Below are positions 10,651-22,094 of a DNA stretch of 64,000 nt, piece by piece (position 1 is the first letter of the stretch; each line of letters begins with the position of its first letter). This stretch comes from Prionace glauca (Eukaryota; Chordata; Chondrichthyes; Carcharhiniformes; Carcharhinidae), in the NCBI GenBank assembly GCA_037974335.1, contig CM075760.1, positions 64,760,860 to 64,824,859 of the forward strand. The letters are read 5' to 3'. The notes below the pieces were generated by a model that saw nothing but the letters and a program-made list of their open reading frames with translations, had not been told where the DNA came from and did no database searches. The translations under genes were made by a program, and so were the position numbers.

Positions 10651-11689
10651 TCACAGTATCAGCGCATTGTTACGAGAGAAGGCGAGTGTTAAGCTCATTG
10701 TGTTCGCACCGGCTCTCCAAACCAGTTCATAAGGTATTGGCCTTCTCATGCCTTTTCCCCGCACCACAGTACACTGTTTCAAATAATCATGCAATGGCAT
10801 CTTGAAGGCTTCGATTGAACCTGTCTTCCCCACATTTTCAGCCATGTAGTCCAGACCAAAAAACATTAATGTGTGTGAAAAATATTTCCTTCCTTTGCAA
10901 ATCATTTTAGTCTTCTCTTTCGTTCTTGATAGTTTTATGTGGGACCAGCATCTATTTTGTACTCTTCTCGGGCCCCTCATGATTTTGTACATCTCCGTCA
11001 ACTATTAATGTACAAATTTAAAAAAAGTTAAAAAATCCTCAGGACTTTCTTTTTTTTACCTATCAGGAGCATTTCATGTCTCCTTTGCTCGCTTCATTTA
11101 AGTTTGGGCTGGCACATTCTAGATGCCTTCATGTCTTCCATTGTTTTGTGCTCCTGATGTCTACCACATGCCTCCCTTTTACTCGGATTGCAGTGTGGTA
11201 TATTCTTCCATCTACAGGGTTCACTCTATTCTTTTGGAACATGTTAATCCTGCAATCTTCCTGTTTCCACTATGAACAAATCAACAAGAGGATGTAAAGC
11301 ATACTTGGTGCTTTGGAAAACCAGCGAGGGATAGTATGCTGACCACTCTCCTGCGACGATAAGTGGTGAGTCTGGTTTGTCTGAACTTGAAGTAAATGCA
11401 CAATAGCTAAGATTGCTGTCGACACAGGCAATAACGTAATACACTGTGCAGACAAGGAAGAAAAAAGCTGAGGGGCTTCATAACATGAAAAGACAGTGAT
11501 AGATGAGCTATTACTTTTGAAATCGCTCAATTCGTAAGGGGCACCTTGTGTTTGAAAGGACGGGAGCACACTGGGTTTGCACAGCGAATCAATCATGGCA
11601 CAACGGTATTGAATGATTGGTAACTCTCCTCTGTTAACTGAACAACCACAATCCGATGACGAGTGTATTTCCAACAACAAAGTTTTTGA
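10651..11689. other. No recognised feature
   Basis: About 1 kb of unassigned DNA; codon pattern and frames give no protein family. Confidence 0.35.
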
Positions 11690-11815
11690 CACCAACACGA
11701 AAAGTAATCCATCCATATACATCAGCATTCATTGCCTCCACATTAGACTCACAGTGGCTGCAGTGTGCAGCATCTGCAATTTTCACTGCAGCCATCTGAA
11801 AAAGTCCCCATGGAC
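11690..11815 (+). mobile_element. Non-CR1 LINE C-terminal fragment
   Basis: Encodes LTVAAVCSICNFHC, resembling the C-terminal block of the LINE family at 10.2 kb. Short and old. Confidence 0.45.
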
Positions 11816-11879
11816 AGCACCATTCAACTTTGTGTCTTCTGTATTTTCGAAGGACAAGAGTAGCAGATGTATGGGACTA

Positions 11880-12705
11880 TATCGCCCTGAAAAGTGTGAG
11901 ATAATAGAATTTGAATTGAGCATTTTTACAACGAAGTACAAAATGTATGGTAGGATACGAGGAAGTTCAACGGAACAAAGGAACCTTGACGTGGTTATTC
12001 ACAGAACTCTGAAAGCAGGGCATTTTCGTAGTACGGTGTAAAAGTATGGAGCACTTACCATTATCACTTGTGCCATAGATTACCAAAGCGGAGAAGTCAT
12101 GTTGGAGTTGTATAGAAAATTAGTGAGGCCACAACTATAGTGCCATATGCAATTCCGGTCGCTACTTTATTGGAGGAAGGTGATTGCACGAGGCAAAGGA
12201 TATACTGGCTCTGGAGAGGGTGCAGAGGAGATTCACTGGGTTGATTGCGGAGTTGAGAGGTTTGGCTTATGAAGAGAGACTGGGCTATACTTACTGGAAT
12301 TCAGAAGAATGAGAGGTGATCTTATCGAAACATATAAGAATATGAAGAGAATAGATATTATGGAAGCAGGGAAATTGTTTCCACTGGCGGATGAAACTAG
12401 AACTAGGGGGCATAGCCTCAAAATAAGGTGAAGCAGACGAAGGACTGTGTTGAGGAGGAACTTCTCACACAAAAATTTGAGAATCTGCAGAATTCCTGCC
12501 CAGTGAAGCAGTTGAGACCACCTCATTGAAAGTTTTTAAGACAAGAATAGACAATTTTAGAAAGGTAAAGGAATTAAGGGTTGTGGTGAGCGAGCGGGTA
12601 AGTGGAGTTGAGTCCTTGAAAAGATCAGCCATGATCTTATTGAATGGCGGAGCAGGCTCAATGGTCCAGGTGGCCTACCCCTGCTCCTTGTTCTCATGTT
12701 CTTAT
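11880..12705 (+). mobile_element. CR1-type LINE 3' portion, degenerate
   Basis: Reads through the usual CR1 C-terminal landmarks (GAGGGTGCAGAGGAGATTCA; GAGGTGATCTTATCGAAACA) and ends in the shared 3' tail (GCCATGATCTTATTGAATGG ... TTCTCATGTTCTTATG). Many frameshifts. Confidence 0.8.
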
Positions 12706-13065
12706 GCAGAGGAGATTCACGAGGATGCTGCCTGGCATGGAACATCAATGATATGAAAAGAGATTGGATAGGCTTGGTTTGTTTTCGTTGGAACAGAAAT
12801 GACTGAGGTGTAATCTGATCGTGTTGTCCAACATTATGTGACAGATGGACAGAGTGGAGAAGGAAGAGTTCTTCCCCTGAGTTGAATGGTCAATCACAGG
12901 GTACAAGGTTCAAGGTGAGGGGAGGGAGAGTTGTGAGTAATAACTTTTTTTAACCCAGAAGGTAGTGACGGTCTGGAATAACCTGCATGGGAGGTTGGGA
13001 GAAGCGATTTGTTCCACATACTTTAAAAAGTATCTGGTTGAACACTTGATACGTCAGTGCTACGG
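12706..13065 (+). mobile_element. Second CR1-type LINE fragment, abutting
   Basis: Starts again at GAGGAGATTCACGAGGATGC, directly after the tail of the preceding LINE, and covers a similar C-terminal region from another subfamily. The abutment could reflect a template jump or a nested insertion. Confidence 0.65.
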
Positions 13066-13369
13066 GCCAAGTGCTGACAGATGGGGTTAGATGTGATTTT
13101 AACTGTTTATCGCGTGCAGGTGCAAACACATTTGGCCAAAGTGCTCCTGCGCTGTATGATTCTATCGTTCTACACCTCTCTCTTTTTTGTCTCCTTACTG
13201 TCCCCTTTCTCCCATTCCTTCAAATCAGGCAGAAATTTGAAATGGAAAAAAGATAGAGATCTACAAACAAAATCTTCGAAACCTGTATAAAATGTTCGTC
13301 CTCCCCGACCCTCATCTCCTGTCCCATTCTCAGCGTCCAGAAGCTACTCAACTCCCTCTCTCAGTTTGG
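13066..13369. other. No recognised feature
   Basis: Short unassigned gap between LINE fragments. Confidence 0.3.
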
Positions 13370-13800
13370 GATGGGGCTGCAGATTCCTTCCTGACAACTG
13401 CAGACTGGGTTTTTGCGACTCATGCACAAGGACCCCCAGGTCCCTCTGCACTGTAGCATGCTGCAGCTTTTCGCCTTTTAGATAGTACTCCCTCCTACTA
13501 TTATTTCTGCCAAAGTGGATAACCTCACACTCCATCTGCTACGTCCTCGCCCAATCGCTCACCCTATCCAGCTCCCTCTGCAGACTTTCCACACCCTCCA
13601 CGCAACTTGCTTTTCCACTCATCTTCGTGTCATCAGCAAATTTCGTCACCCTACACTCAGCCCCCTAGTCCAGATCATCCATATAAATGTAAATAGCTGA
13701 GGCCCCAGCACCGATCCCTGGGGCACTCCACTAGTCACCAATCGCCAATCAGAATAGCACCCAGAATATCAGCCATTGATACCATTTCATACAGACTCAT
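13370..13800 (-). mobile_element. CR1-type LINE fragment
   Basis: On the minus strand it encodes the CEVIHFGR and DLGVLVHESQKPSLQ block of CR1 reverse transcriptase. Same subfamily as 17238-18221. Confidence 0.75.
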
Positions 13801-14150
13801 AAAATTCTAACAGGGTGACAACAGATGTTTCCGATGGTGAGAGTGTCCTGAACCAGGGGTAACATTCTGAGGAAACAGGGTAAACAGGGTTAAGACAGGG
13901 ATGTGGAGCCAATTCTTCAACAAACAGTTGTGAGATTGTGAAATTCATTACTGCAGGAAACACATGATGTCAAAATGTGATTAAAAAGGCGACTAGATAT
14001 AGCATTTGGGCTGAATGGGATGGAAATTTTTGGGAAGAAAGCAGCCTTAGGCTATTCAGTTGGATGATCAGCCATGATTGTGATTAATAGCGGAGCAGGC
14101 TCGAAGGGCCAAATGGCCTCCTCCTGTTACTATCTTCTTTGATTCTATTT
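13801..14150 (+). mobile_element. CR1-type LINE 3' end, degenerate
   Basis: C-terminal and tail region ending in GGAGCAGGCTCGAAGGGCCA and CTCCTCCTGTTAC. No intact frame. Confidence 0.6.
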
Positions 14151-14974
14151 TAAACAGTAGGAGAGAGGGGCAGAATAGCTATGGGGGAAGTGAGCGAGAA
14201 ATGTTTGAAGAGAGATGGATAAATACGGAGAAAAAGCTGGACTGCGAGTTAAGAATGGAAAGAGGTTGGATGGGACAGAAACCTGGAGATCGGGGAAGAA
14301 AACTGCAAAGGGTGAAAGGAATAAGATGGCAAGAGTCAGATTAGGAAAGAAATAGGGGAGATGTAGAGACAGGGAGACAAGAATGGAAAGAGAGACAACC
14401 AGAACAAGGAATCTGGAAACTAGAACCAGGACAAACTGGGGGGAAATAACAGATTGAGGAAGAGAACGAACAATCCTGAAGTGACATCAAAATCAATCAG
14501 CTGACCCGTCTAAAGAAGTATTCAATCTGCTGTGGTCTTTTACAACTGTGTGTAGGAACAGATGGCAGATTGTATTGCCAATCTCTGACATACTTCTTTC
14601 CATTTCGGGTCTAATTAGAAAACCCGCCCTGTGTCAGCTAATCCTGTAATACAGATCAGATGAGAAATCCAACCTCTCAGTAATATTTGTCTAATCAGAA
14701 TTTGCAGATGTGCTCCATCAAATTGATAGAAGTGTAATTCACAGATTTCTGATCCCCTGCCCCAATTAACCAGGAATGGTGTATTGGCTGTTACCAGTCT
14801 GCAATGCTAATCTTGAACTGAACTCTTCCAACAAGAGCACCACATAGGGAAGTCCTGCCCGTTAGATTGATGCTGAAATCTTCTCCTTATTGTCAGTTCA
14901 GAGATGGAGAAATATGCAGATTTTTTGTCACTAATTTTCACGTTCTTATCCCTTGTTTTTTTTTTCTCTGACAG
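14151..14974. other. Purine-rich DNA and residual intron upstream of receptor pseudogene
   Basis: 14150-14460 is GA-rich. 14500-14974 probably descends from the intron of the pseudogene, since a polypyrimidine tract and CTGACAG acceptor remain at its end. I found no exon 1. Confidence 0.45.
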
Positions 14975-15869
14975 TTAATTTACTGGGAATTGTGATCCTG
15001 AGTCGGGGAAAGTGTGGCCTCTCCACCTGCACAACTCGCTACCTGGTGGCCTGGTGGATCTACTGTTCATCATCATAAACCCTATCCTCAACTACATAAA
15101 TAATTATTATTTCCCCCTGAATTTCCTGTCCCTCACATCAGTATGTCGGGTTAAAGCTGTCCTGGAGACTGCAGCTGCAGACTGTTCTGTCTGGTTCACT
15201 GTCACTTTCTCCTTTGATCGATTTGTGGCCATTCGCTGCCAAAAAATGAAAGCTAAATATTGCACTGGCAAAACTGCAGCTGTGGTTCTGGCAACAACTG
15301 GCATCCTGCTCTGAGTGAAAAACATTCCCTTCTACTTTGTAATTGAACCTCAACTGACAATCGACCATGCCGAGTGGGGCTGCAATGCCAAGCCAAGCGT
15401 TTGGACTGATCCCGGGTGGATTGGTTTTAACTGGTTTAATCAGGTTTTAATCCCACTGCTCCCGTTCAGTTTAATCTTGTTGATTAATGCTCTAACAGTC
15501 AGTCACATTTTAATGACCAGTCGAGTGCGGAAGGGTCTGAGGGCTCAGAGTAAAGGATATAATCGCAGAGACCCTGAAATGGAAAGCAGAAGGAAGTCAA
15601 TGATTTTACTCTTTAGCATATCCGGAGCTTTCATTCTGCTCTGGTCGGTTTATGTTGTGAAATTTTTCTATGTAGATGTGAGAAGATTAATGTATCTCAC
15701 TATTCCTGAATATACATTCCAAATAGTCGGATTTATCCTGCGGGATTTAAATTGCTGCACAAACATATTTATTTATGCAGTGGCTCAATCCAAATTCAGG
15801 GAGCAGATCAGAATCGCGGTGAAATATCCGTGTATAGCAAATACTAATTTAATGAAGAGACAAAACTGA
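14975..15869 (+). pseudogene. GPR139-like receptor pseudogene (exon 2 only)
   Basis: Exon 2 of a receptor paralogous to those at 7.6 and 24.7 kb. It begins VNLLGIVIL after an intact acceptor and keeps FDRFVAIRC in TM3, CNAK in the second extracellular loop, LLINALTVSHIL in TM5 and a TM7 of the form IFIYAVAQSKF. It is inactivated twice: about seven bases are missing after RYLVA near 15050, shifting the frame out of the MAAADLL motif of TM2, and a TGA at 15313-15315 replaces the residue before VKNI. No exon 1 with the usual G-V-P end and donor is visible upstream, where LINEs now lie. The rest of the frame is open to its normal stop, so the loss is fairly recent. Confidence 0.88.
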
Positions 15870-15904
15870 GTGACATCCAATAAGCCCGGGATGATTAACT
15901 GACG

Positions 15905-16214
15905 TCCTCAGCCAATAATCGACTGGGTCAATAACTTACCATCTCAGACAATCAAAGACTAGATTTCTAACAACTGTCAGAGCCAATCAGAGACAGGACT
16001 GCTAAACGGCAACCTCAGCCAATCAGAGGTTAGATCGCTAAATGACTGCTTCAGCCAATAAGGGACTAGTTGGCCAAGCAGCCAACTCAGCCAATCAGAG
16101 ACTAATTCCATATCTGACCACATCATCATGTAAGGAACTGGAACGTAGAGCGACCGCCTCAGCCAGAGTCAGGATTGCTAAACGACATTTTCAGTCGAAC
16201 AGGTATTTGATTGC
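15905..16214 (+). repeat. 36-bp minisatellite with CCAAT-type core
   Basis: Eight or nine diverged units. The core GCCAATCAGAGA or a variant begins at 15911, 15947, 15982, 16018, 16054, 16090 and 16162, a spacing of 35-36 bases. Each good unit contains CCAATCAG, which is the NF-Y (CCAAT-box) consensus. Confidence 0.85.
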
Positions 16215-16300
16215 TAAACCAGCTTAAAGTCCAGTAGTTTTATTTGTGATTGTGAACTTTTGGAGGGCTGCTCCTTCATCAGCTGAGATAATCTGGTTGT
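16215..16300 (-). mobile_element. Penelope-type end fragment
   Basis: Minus-strand terminal segment with CTGATGA, A, GGAGC-AGC-CCTCC, AAAAG and then ACTTTAAGCTGG. It carries the hammerhead-like motif at 16258-16282. Confidence 0.55.
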
Positions 16301-16485
16301 CTCATTGGGTTGGCTGTTAGCCTCAAGGGGCTTGTCGAAGGGCTGCCTGAGCCTCATTCGACTGATGTTTTTTTCTCTCCTTCTGCTGCATGACCAATGG
16401 ATCCATTTTGTTAGTGAGGCAGAAATTGGGTCCTCGACTGAGAACTTCGACTTCATCTGGTTGAAGGGTGTAGTCCAGCAAGTTG

Positions 16486-17237
16486 ACATAGAACATAGAA
16501 CATGGAACATAGAACATAGAACATTACAGCACAAACAGGCCCTTCGGCCCTCGAGTTGCGCCGATCGCATCAACCCCACCAATCTATAGACCTATCTATA
16601 ACCCCCAATCCCATTAAACCCCATATACTCATCCAGAAGTCTTTTAAAAGACCCCAGCGAGTTTGCCTCCACCACCGACGACGGCAGCCGATTCCATTCA
16701 CTCACCACCCTCTGAGTGAAAAACTTACCCCTAACATCACCTCTGTACTTCCCTCCCCGCACCTTAAATCTGTGTCCTCACGTAGCGACCATTTCAACCC
16801 GGGGAAATAGCGTCTGAGAGTCCACCCTATCTATTCCTCTCAACATTTTATAAACTTCTATCAGGTCGCCTCTCAACCTTCGCCTCTCCAGGGAAAAGAG
16901 TCCCAGCTCCCTCAACCTATCTTCATAAGGCATGCCTCCCAGTCCAGGCAACGTCCTTGTAAATCTCCTCTGCACCCTTTCAATAGCTTCTACGTCTTTC
17001 CTATAGTGAGGCGACCAGAACTGCGCACAGTACTCCAAATGAGGCCTGACGAGGGTCCTGTAAAGTTGCAGCATTACCTCCCGACTCCTAAACTCAACCC
17101 CTCGATTAATGAAGGCCAGTACACCATACACCTTCTTGACCACCTCCTCCACCTGCGAGGCCGATTTAAGAGTCCTGTGAACCCGGACCCCGAGATCCTT
17201 CTGCTCTTCAACGCTACTAAGACCCCTGCCCTTAAGA
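16486..17237 (-). mobile_element. CR1 LINE (subfamily A), 3' part, interrupted
   Basis: The minus strand encodes the C-terminal CR1 block (EEQKDLGVRVHRTLKSASQ, RPHLEYCAQFWSPHYRKD, RRLRGDLIEVYKMLRGID). The 3' end has ACATAGAACATAGAACA repeats at 16486. The element continues at 18222-18640 after an inserted LINE. It is a sister copy of 32361-33172. Confidence 0.9.
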
Positions 17238-18221
17238 ACATAAGAACATAAGAACATAAGAAATAGGAGCAGGAGTAGGCCATCTGGCCCTTCGAGCCTG
17301 CCCCGCCATTCAATAAGATCATGGCTGATCTGTCGTGACTCAGCTCCACCTTCCCGCCCTCTCCCCATAACCCTTAATCCCTTCTCTTATCAAAAACCCA
17401 TCAACCCGTTTCTTAAAAATATTTAGCGAGGCAGCCTCCACCACTTCAACGGGCAGAGAATTCCAGAGATTCACCACCCTTTGAGTGAAGAAGTTCCTCC
17501 TCAACTCTGTTCTAAACCGCCCCCCCTTTATCTTGAGGCTGTGCCCCCTAGTCCTACTGTCTTTTTTGAGCGGGAACAGTCTCTCCACCTCTATCCTATC
17601 CATCCCATTCATCATCTTATACGTCTCAATGAGATCTCCCCTCATTCTTCTAAACTCTAACGAGTACAAGCCTAGTTTATTCAGCCTCTCCTCATAGCTC
17701 AATCCCCTCAACTCCGGTATCAGCCGAGTAAACCTCCTCTGCACTCCCTCCAGGGCCAAAACATCTTTGCGCAGGTGCGGCGCCCAAAACTGCACACAGT
17801 ACTCCAGCTGCGGCCTCACCAATGCCCTATACAGCTGCAGCAAGACCTCCCTACTTTTATATTCAATCCCCTTCGCTATGAAGGCCAGCATCCCATTCGC
17901 CTTCCTGACCACCTGCTGCACCTGCAAGCTGGGTTTTTGCGACTCATGCACAAGGACCCCGAGGTCCCTCTGCACCGTCGCCTGCTGCAGTTTTTCGCCC
18001 CGTAAGTAATAGTCCTTCCTACCATTCCTCCTACCAAAGTGGACCACCTCACACTTGCCAACATTAAATTCCATTTGCCATTTCCTGGCCCATTCGCCCA
18101 GCCTATCTAGATCCTTCTGCAGACTCTCCACACCCTCCGCACAATTTGCCTTTCCCCCAATCTTGGTGTCATCAGCAAATTTCGACACCCTGCACTCGGT
18201 TCCCTCCTCCAGGTCATCATC
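17238..18221 (-). mobile_element. CR1 LINE (subfamily B) inserted into subfamily A copy
   Basis: A long readable minus-strand frame of about 300 residues (17340-18254) with [63 protein letters not shown] and NLWNSLPVEVVEAAS. The 3' end at 17238 has the AAGAACATAAG repeat. It is truncated at its 5' end just upstream of FADD. Few lesions, so it is young compared with its neighbours. Confidence 0.92.
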
Positions 18222-18640
18222 CCGTTGGTTCTGCCGAAATGGACGACTACACATTTATCCGCGTTGAAGTCCATCTGCCACTTCTCCGCCCATTCCTGCA
18301 TCCTATCTATGTCCTGCTGCAACTTTTGGCATCCTTCCAGACCATCCACAACACCGCCGACCTTCGTGTCATCAGCGAACTTGCTAACCCATCCCTCCAC
18401 TTCCTCATCCAGGTCATTTATGAAAATGACAAACAGCAAGGGTCTCAGAACAGATCCCTGGGGCACCCCACTGGTGACTGACCTCCATTCCGAAAAAGAT
18501 CCATCCACAACCACTCTCAGCCTTCTGCAGGCAAGCCAGTTCTGGATCCACAAGGCCAAAGGCCCTTGGATCCCATGCCCTCTCACCTTCTCAAGAAGTC
18601 TTGCATGGGGGACCTTATCAATGGACTTCACTGTATTGGT
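18222..18640 (-). mobile_element. CR1 LINE (subfamily A), upstream part of interrupted copy
   Basis: Continues the element at 16486-17237: VPQGSVLRPLLFVIFINDL, then EGWVSKFADDTK and KWQMDFNADKCVVVHFGR. Comparison with the uninterrupted copy near 33095-33120 shows that about 12 bases are missing at the insertion point. Confidence 0.9.
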
Positions 18641-19084
18641 ATGGTTTTCTACTGTGGTCCGAGGAAGACTTGGTTGCTGCTGGTGGGAATGTCGAGTTTC
18701 TCAAGTTTCATCTTCTTGTTGTTCATGTAGTTGGTGTAGTTTTGTTGTCTTGTCTGCTTGGTGGCCTCTAATTTCTGGTCTGCTGCATCCTGAGCACAAG
18801 CTCAGAATATTGCCTCTATTTTAGTTTCAAGGCGGTGACATCCGCTGTAGAGTAATGCACAAGATGATTGAGGAGTGTGTGAGAGGTGCAACGGCAACGT
18901 CTCTAGACATAATCTGTATTGTAGGCCGTGTTGACTGAGTTCGTGATCTGTATCCTTTTGGGTCCTTGTTTGCTTTCTTGCATTTTGTAGGAATATGATC
19001 TGTGTGTTGATGTGGGTGATATCGTTGAAGATCCTCTCCACTTTGAACCGATGGTTTGTGCTGTTGGTGATAGCCATGAAGTAG
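18641..19084. other. Unassigned, minus-strand open frame
   Basis: A minus-strand open frame (18802-19128) runs from here into the Penelope-like end. I do not recognise it; it may be retroelement coding debris. Confidence 0.3.
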
Positions 19085-20035
19085 AGATGCCGGCATTGGA
19101 CTGGAGTCGTCACAGAAACAAGTCTCACAATACCAAGTTACAGTCCAACAGCTATGTCTGGTAGCACGAACTTTTGGAACACGGCTCCTTCATCAGGTGA
19201 ATGGAGAGTTCACAAACAGGGCCTACATAGATCGAAAGAATTGCAAGGTAATGTTTACAATTGAAGTATTTGCAGGTAATCAAGTCTTTACAGTTACAGA
19301 TAAAGCGAATGGAGGGAGATAATCACAGGTTAAAGAGGTATGCATTGTCTCAAACCATGACAATTAGTAAAATTTTGCAAGCTCAGGCCAAATGTTGGGG
19401 TTTAAATGTAATGTGACATGAACCCAAGATCTGGGTTGAAACCATCCTCACACATGTAGAACTTGGCTATCTGTCTCTGCTCAGTGATTTGGTGTTGTCA
19501 TGTGTCTTGAAAGCTGCCTTAGAGAACGCTGACCCATGGTCACAGATTGAATGCCCCTGACTGCTGACCTGTTCTCCGACAGGAAGGGGACACTCCTGCC
19601 TGGTGATTGTCCTGCGGTATCTATTTATACAATGTCGTAGCGTCTGCATTGTTTCACCAATGTACCACACCTCGGGACATCCTTTCCTGCAGTGTGTAAG
19701 GTTGACCACATTGACCGAGTCACATGAGTATGTATCGTATGCCTGCTGGATAGTGTCCTCATTTGTGATGGTGATATCCATGTCGATGATCCGGCACGTC
19801 CTACAGAGGTTGTATCTGATGTCCAGATCGCTATTTTCCTGAAGGCTGGGTCGTTTGCTGCAACAATTGTCTATTTGAGGTTGTGTGGTTGTCTGAAGGC
19901 AAGTATTGGGGGTCTGGGGAGGCCTTGACCAGATGTTCGTCTCCATCGATGACATGTTGAAAGCTCCGAAGAAGATCTCATAGCTTTCTGGTCCGTGAAA
20001 GTACTGGATGATGAAGGATAATGTGTCCGTCATGT
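19085..20035 (-). mobile_element. Penelope-like element, GIY-YIG part and 3' end
   Basis: Minus-strand fragment of a Penelope-like retroelement. The coding part (to 19467) has the GIY-YIG endonuclease signature in the form CPEVWYIGET, then GEQVSSQGHSICD, as in the C-terminal domain of Penelope proteins. The 3' region follows, then a hammerhead-like motif (19172-19196), then the terminal segment to 19085. The element is broken and lacks its reverse transcriptase. It lies head-to-head with 20036-20560. Confidence 0.75.
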
Positions 20036-20560
20036 CCTGTGTTTAAATTCTGAGGAGGTCGATGCAATGCTGATCGGGGAAAATGTCAGCAGTCAAGCCC
20101 GCTCATCTTCCGATCATTGGGTCAGTGTCCTGCAAAGGTGGCCTTCAAGACACACGGCAATGCAAAATCACCGGGCAGAAACTGATAGCCAAGTTCTACA
20201 CGAGGACGGCCTCAGCGTTGAGTTCTTGCTACACTGCATATCGTTCTCAGTATTTGGCCTGTGCTTGTGAAATCTTGCTAACTATCCTGCCTTGAGACAA
20301 TTCATACATCTTTCACCTGTGAGTCATCCTCTCAACAATTGCATTTTCTGTAGCTCTAAAGAGTTAATTACCTGTAGAGACTCGCATTCCAACTACTTAC
20401 TTGCATTTGCGTCTGTGTGTGTTTATAATATATATATGCTGCGGTTGTAAGTCCAGTTTTCCACTCACCTGAGGATGGAGCAACGCTCCAAAAGTTTGTG
20501 ATTCCGAAATAACCCTTTTGGACATTAACCAGGTGTTGTGAGATTTCTTATTGTCTCTTA
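20036..20560 (+). mobile_element. Penelope-like element, second copy in opposite orientation
   Basis: Plus-strand counterpart: end of the GIY-YIG region with its downstream conserved block (GGLQDTRQCKITGQKLIAKF), the 3' region with CTGTGCTTGTGAAATC, hammerhead-like motif at 20469-20493, and end CCAGGTGTTGTGAGA. A broken fragment, moderately diverged from its neighbour. Confidence 0.75.
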
Positions 20561-20904
20561 GCATCATTCCCTTTGTCAAATAATTAAAAAAAACTCCAGC
20601 CTTCCCTCTTATCACAAGACCATTTGTTCTTTCTTCCTCTCCCTCTGTCTTTTCCCTGACTCTGCACTGGTTAGAAAAAACCTAAATACCTGAATTCTTC
20701 GGAATAAAAGACCACCGAAATGAAACATGCTCTCCATTTCCCTCAGTTTCACAAAATGTTCTGTTGTGAGATGGCATTTGTAATATGTGCGATGTCTTGT
20801 CTTTGGGTAAAGGTTGATCAGTTTTCCCGTTCTGAACCACACCTGCCTTAATAACATAGGGAATATCATAGAATCCTTCAGTGAAGATGGAGGCGATTCT
20901 AGTC
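20561..20904. other. No recognised feature
   Basis: About 340 bases without an assignable element. Confidence 0.3.
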
Positions 20905-21168
20905 TGCACTGAACACAAACCAACCCATGCCCTATCTCCATAACCCCACGCATTTACCCTCGCTAATCCCCCTGACAATAAGGGGCAACTTTGCATGACC
21001 AATCCACTTAACCCGCACATCTTTGGAATTTGGGAGGAAATCGTAACAGCCGGGGGAAGCCCACCCAGACGCGGAAAGAACATGTAGTCTCTGAACAGAT
21101 GGTGACCCAAGCCAGGAATCGAGCCCAGGTCCCTGGTGCTGTGAGACATCACACCAAACCACTGGTTA
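20905..21168 (-). repeat. HE1-like SINE
   Basis: Minus-strand copy; reading in reverse it has the tRNA-like head (near 21168) and B box, the GGAAGCCCACC-type body, and the TCTGCACTGAACAC tail region. Confidence 0.8.
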
Positions 21169-21284
21169 GGTGAGGTTAATAAGTAAAGGAAACCCATTTT
21201 AAATAATAATAATACACCAGATGTGTCACCATTTTCCATGAGAAAGCAAACACAATGTGAATGACTATTTTTATTTTCATTCAT

Positions 21285-21760
21285 TCATGGACGTGATGTC
21301 GCTGGCTGGGCCACCATCTGTAGCTTGTGTCGAGTTACCAATCAACTCAATGGCTTGCTTAACCCTTTTACAGGATAGTTATGAAATAAGCATAGTGGTG
21401 AGGATTTGGAGTGATGTGTAGGCCAGAATAGGAAAGGGCGGCGGATTCCCCAGTCCATTCAACTTCACTTCACAACAAAACTTCCGCAGCACTGGAGAAC
21501 AATCGACTGCAATGTTACAATTCTGGATCATAATCTGAGATCAATAGGCTACCATCTTCCAATACTGGATAAAAAACCTGAGAACAATAGACAGCAATGC
21601 CTCAGATTCTGAGAGCAATAGATTGTAACGTTCCTTCAGTTCGAGTTCTACCATCTGCTGTAGTGGGATTCAACCCAATGATCCACCAGACATGGGGTGA
21701 GTTTTTCAATTAATTGTCTAGTGATAATACCACTAGGACATTTCCTCCCTAACTTATGTT
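21285..21760 (+). repeat. Second SINE family (CATGG...GCTGGCTGGGCC type)
   Basis: Starts CATGGACGTGATGTCGCTGG and later has GTAGGCCAGAATAGGAAAGG and a GTGGGATTCAACCCAATGA end. Other copies: 28700-28850, 30235-30380, 50850-51000, 52738-53060. An insert of direct GAGAACAATCGA-type repeats (21490-21630) sits inside. Confidence 0.65.
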
Positions 21761-21799
21761 GAGGTTATTGGAACATATATTTGGTTTGGATGGAGACGA

Positions 21800-22092
21800 C
21801 GAGTTTAGTTTATTTAGTAATGTCACAAGTCTGCTTATATCAACACGTGGAAATCCAAGTGTCGCCACACTCTGGCGCCTGTTCGGGCAAAACTGATGGC
21901 GAATTTAGCATGGCAAATGCACCCTAACGAGCAGGTCTTTTGGACTGTGGGAGGAAACTGGAACACCTGGAGGAAACCCATGATGATACAGGGGAAGACA
22001 CACAAACTCCACACCGTGAACAAAGCCAGCACTCAAAATCTGGTCCCTGGCACTGTGAGGCAACACTATTAACTACTGTGCCACCACAATGC
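21800..22092 (-). repeat. HE1-like SINE with ACTAATAAA-type end
   Basis: Minus orientation: tail (TAGTAATGTCACAAG) at left, tRNA-like head (GTGCCACCAC in reverse) at right. Confidence 0.8.
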
Positions 22093-22094
22093 AG

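Noticed and set aside
19085-20560. A DNA transposon with 100-base terminal inverted repeats
   Set aside because: The coding remains are GIY-YIG/Penelope type and two opposite copies explain the inverted ends; no transposase seen.
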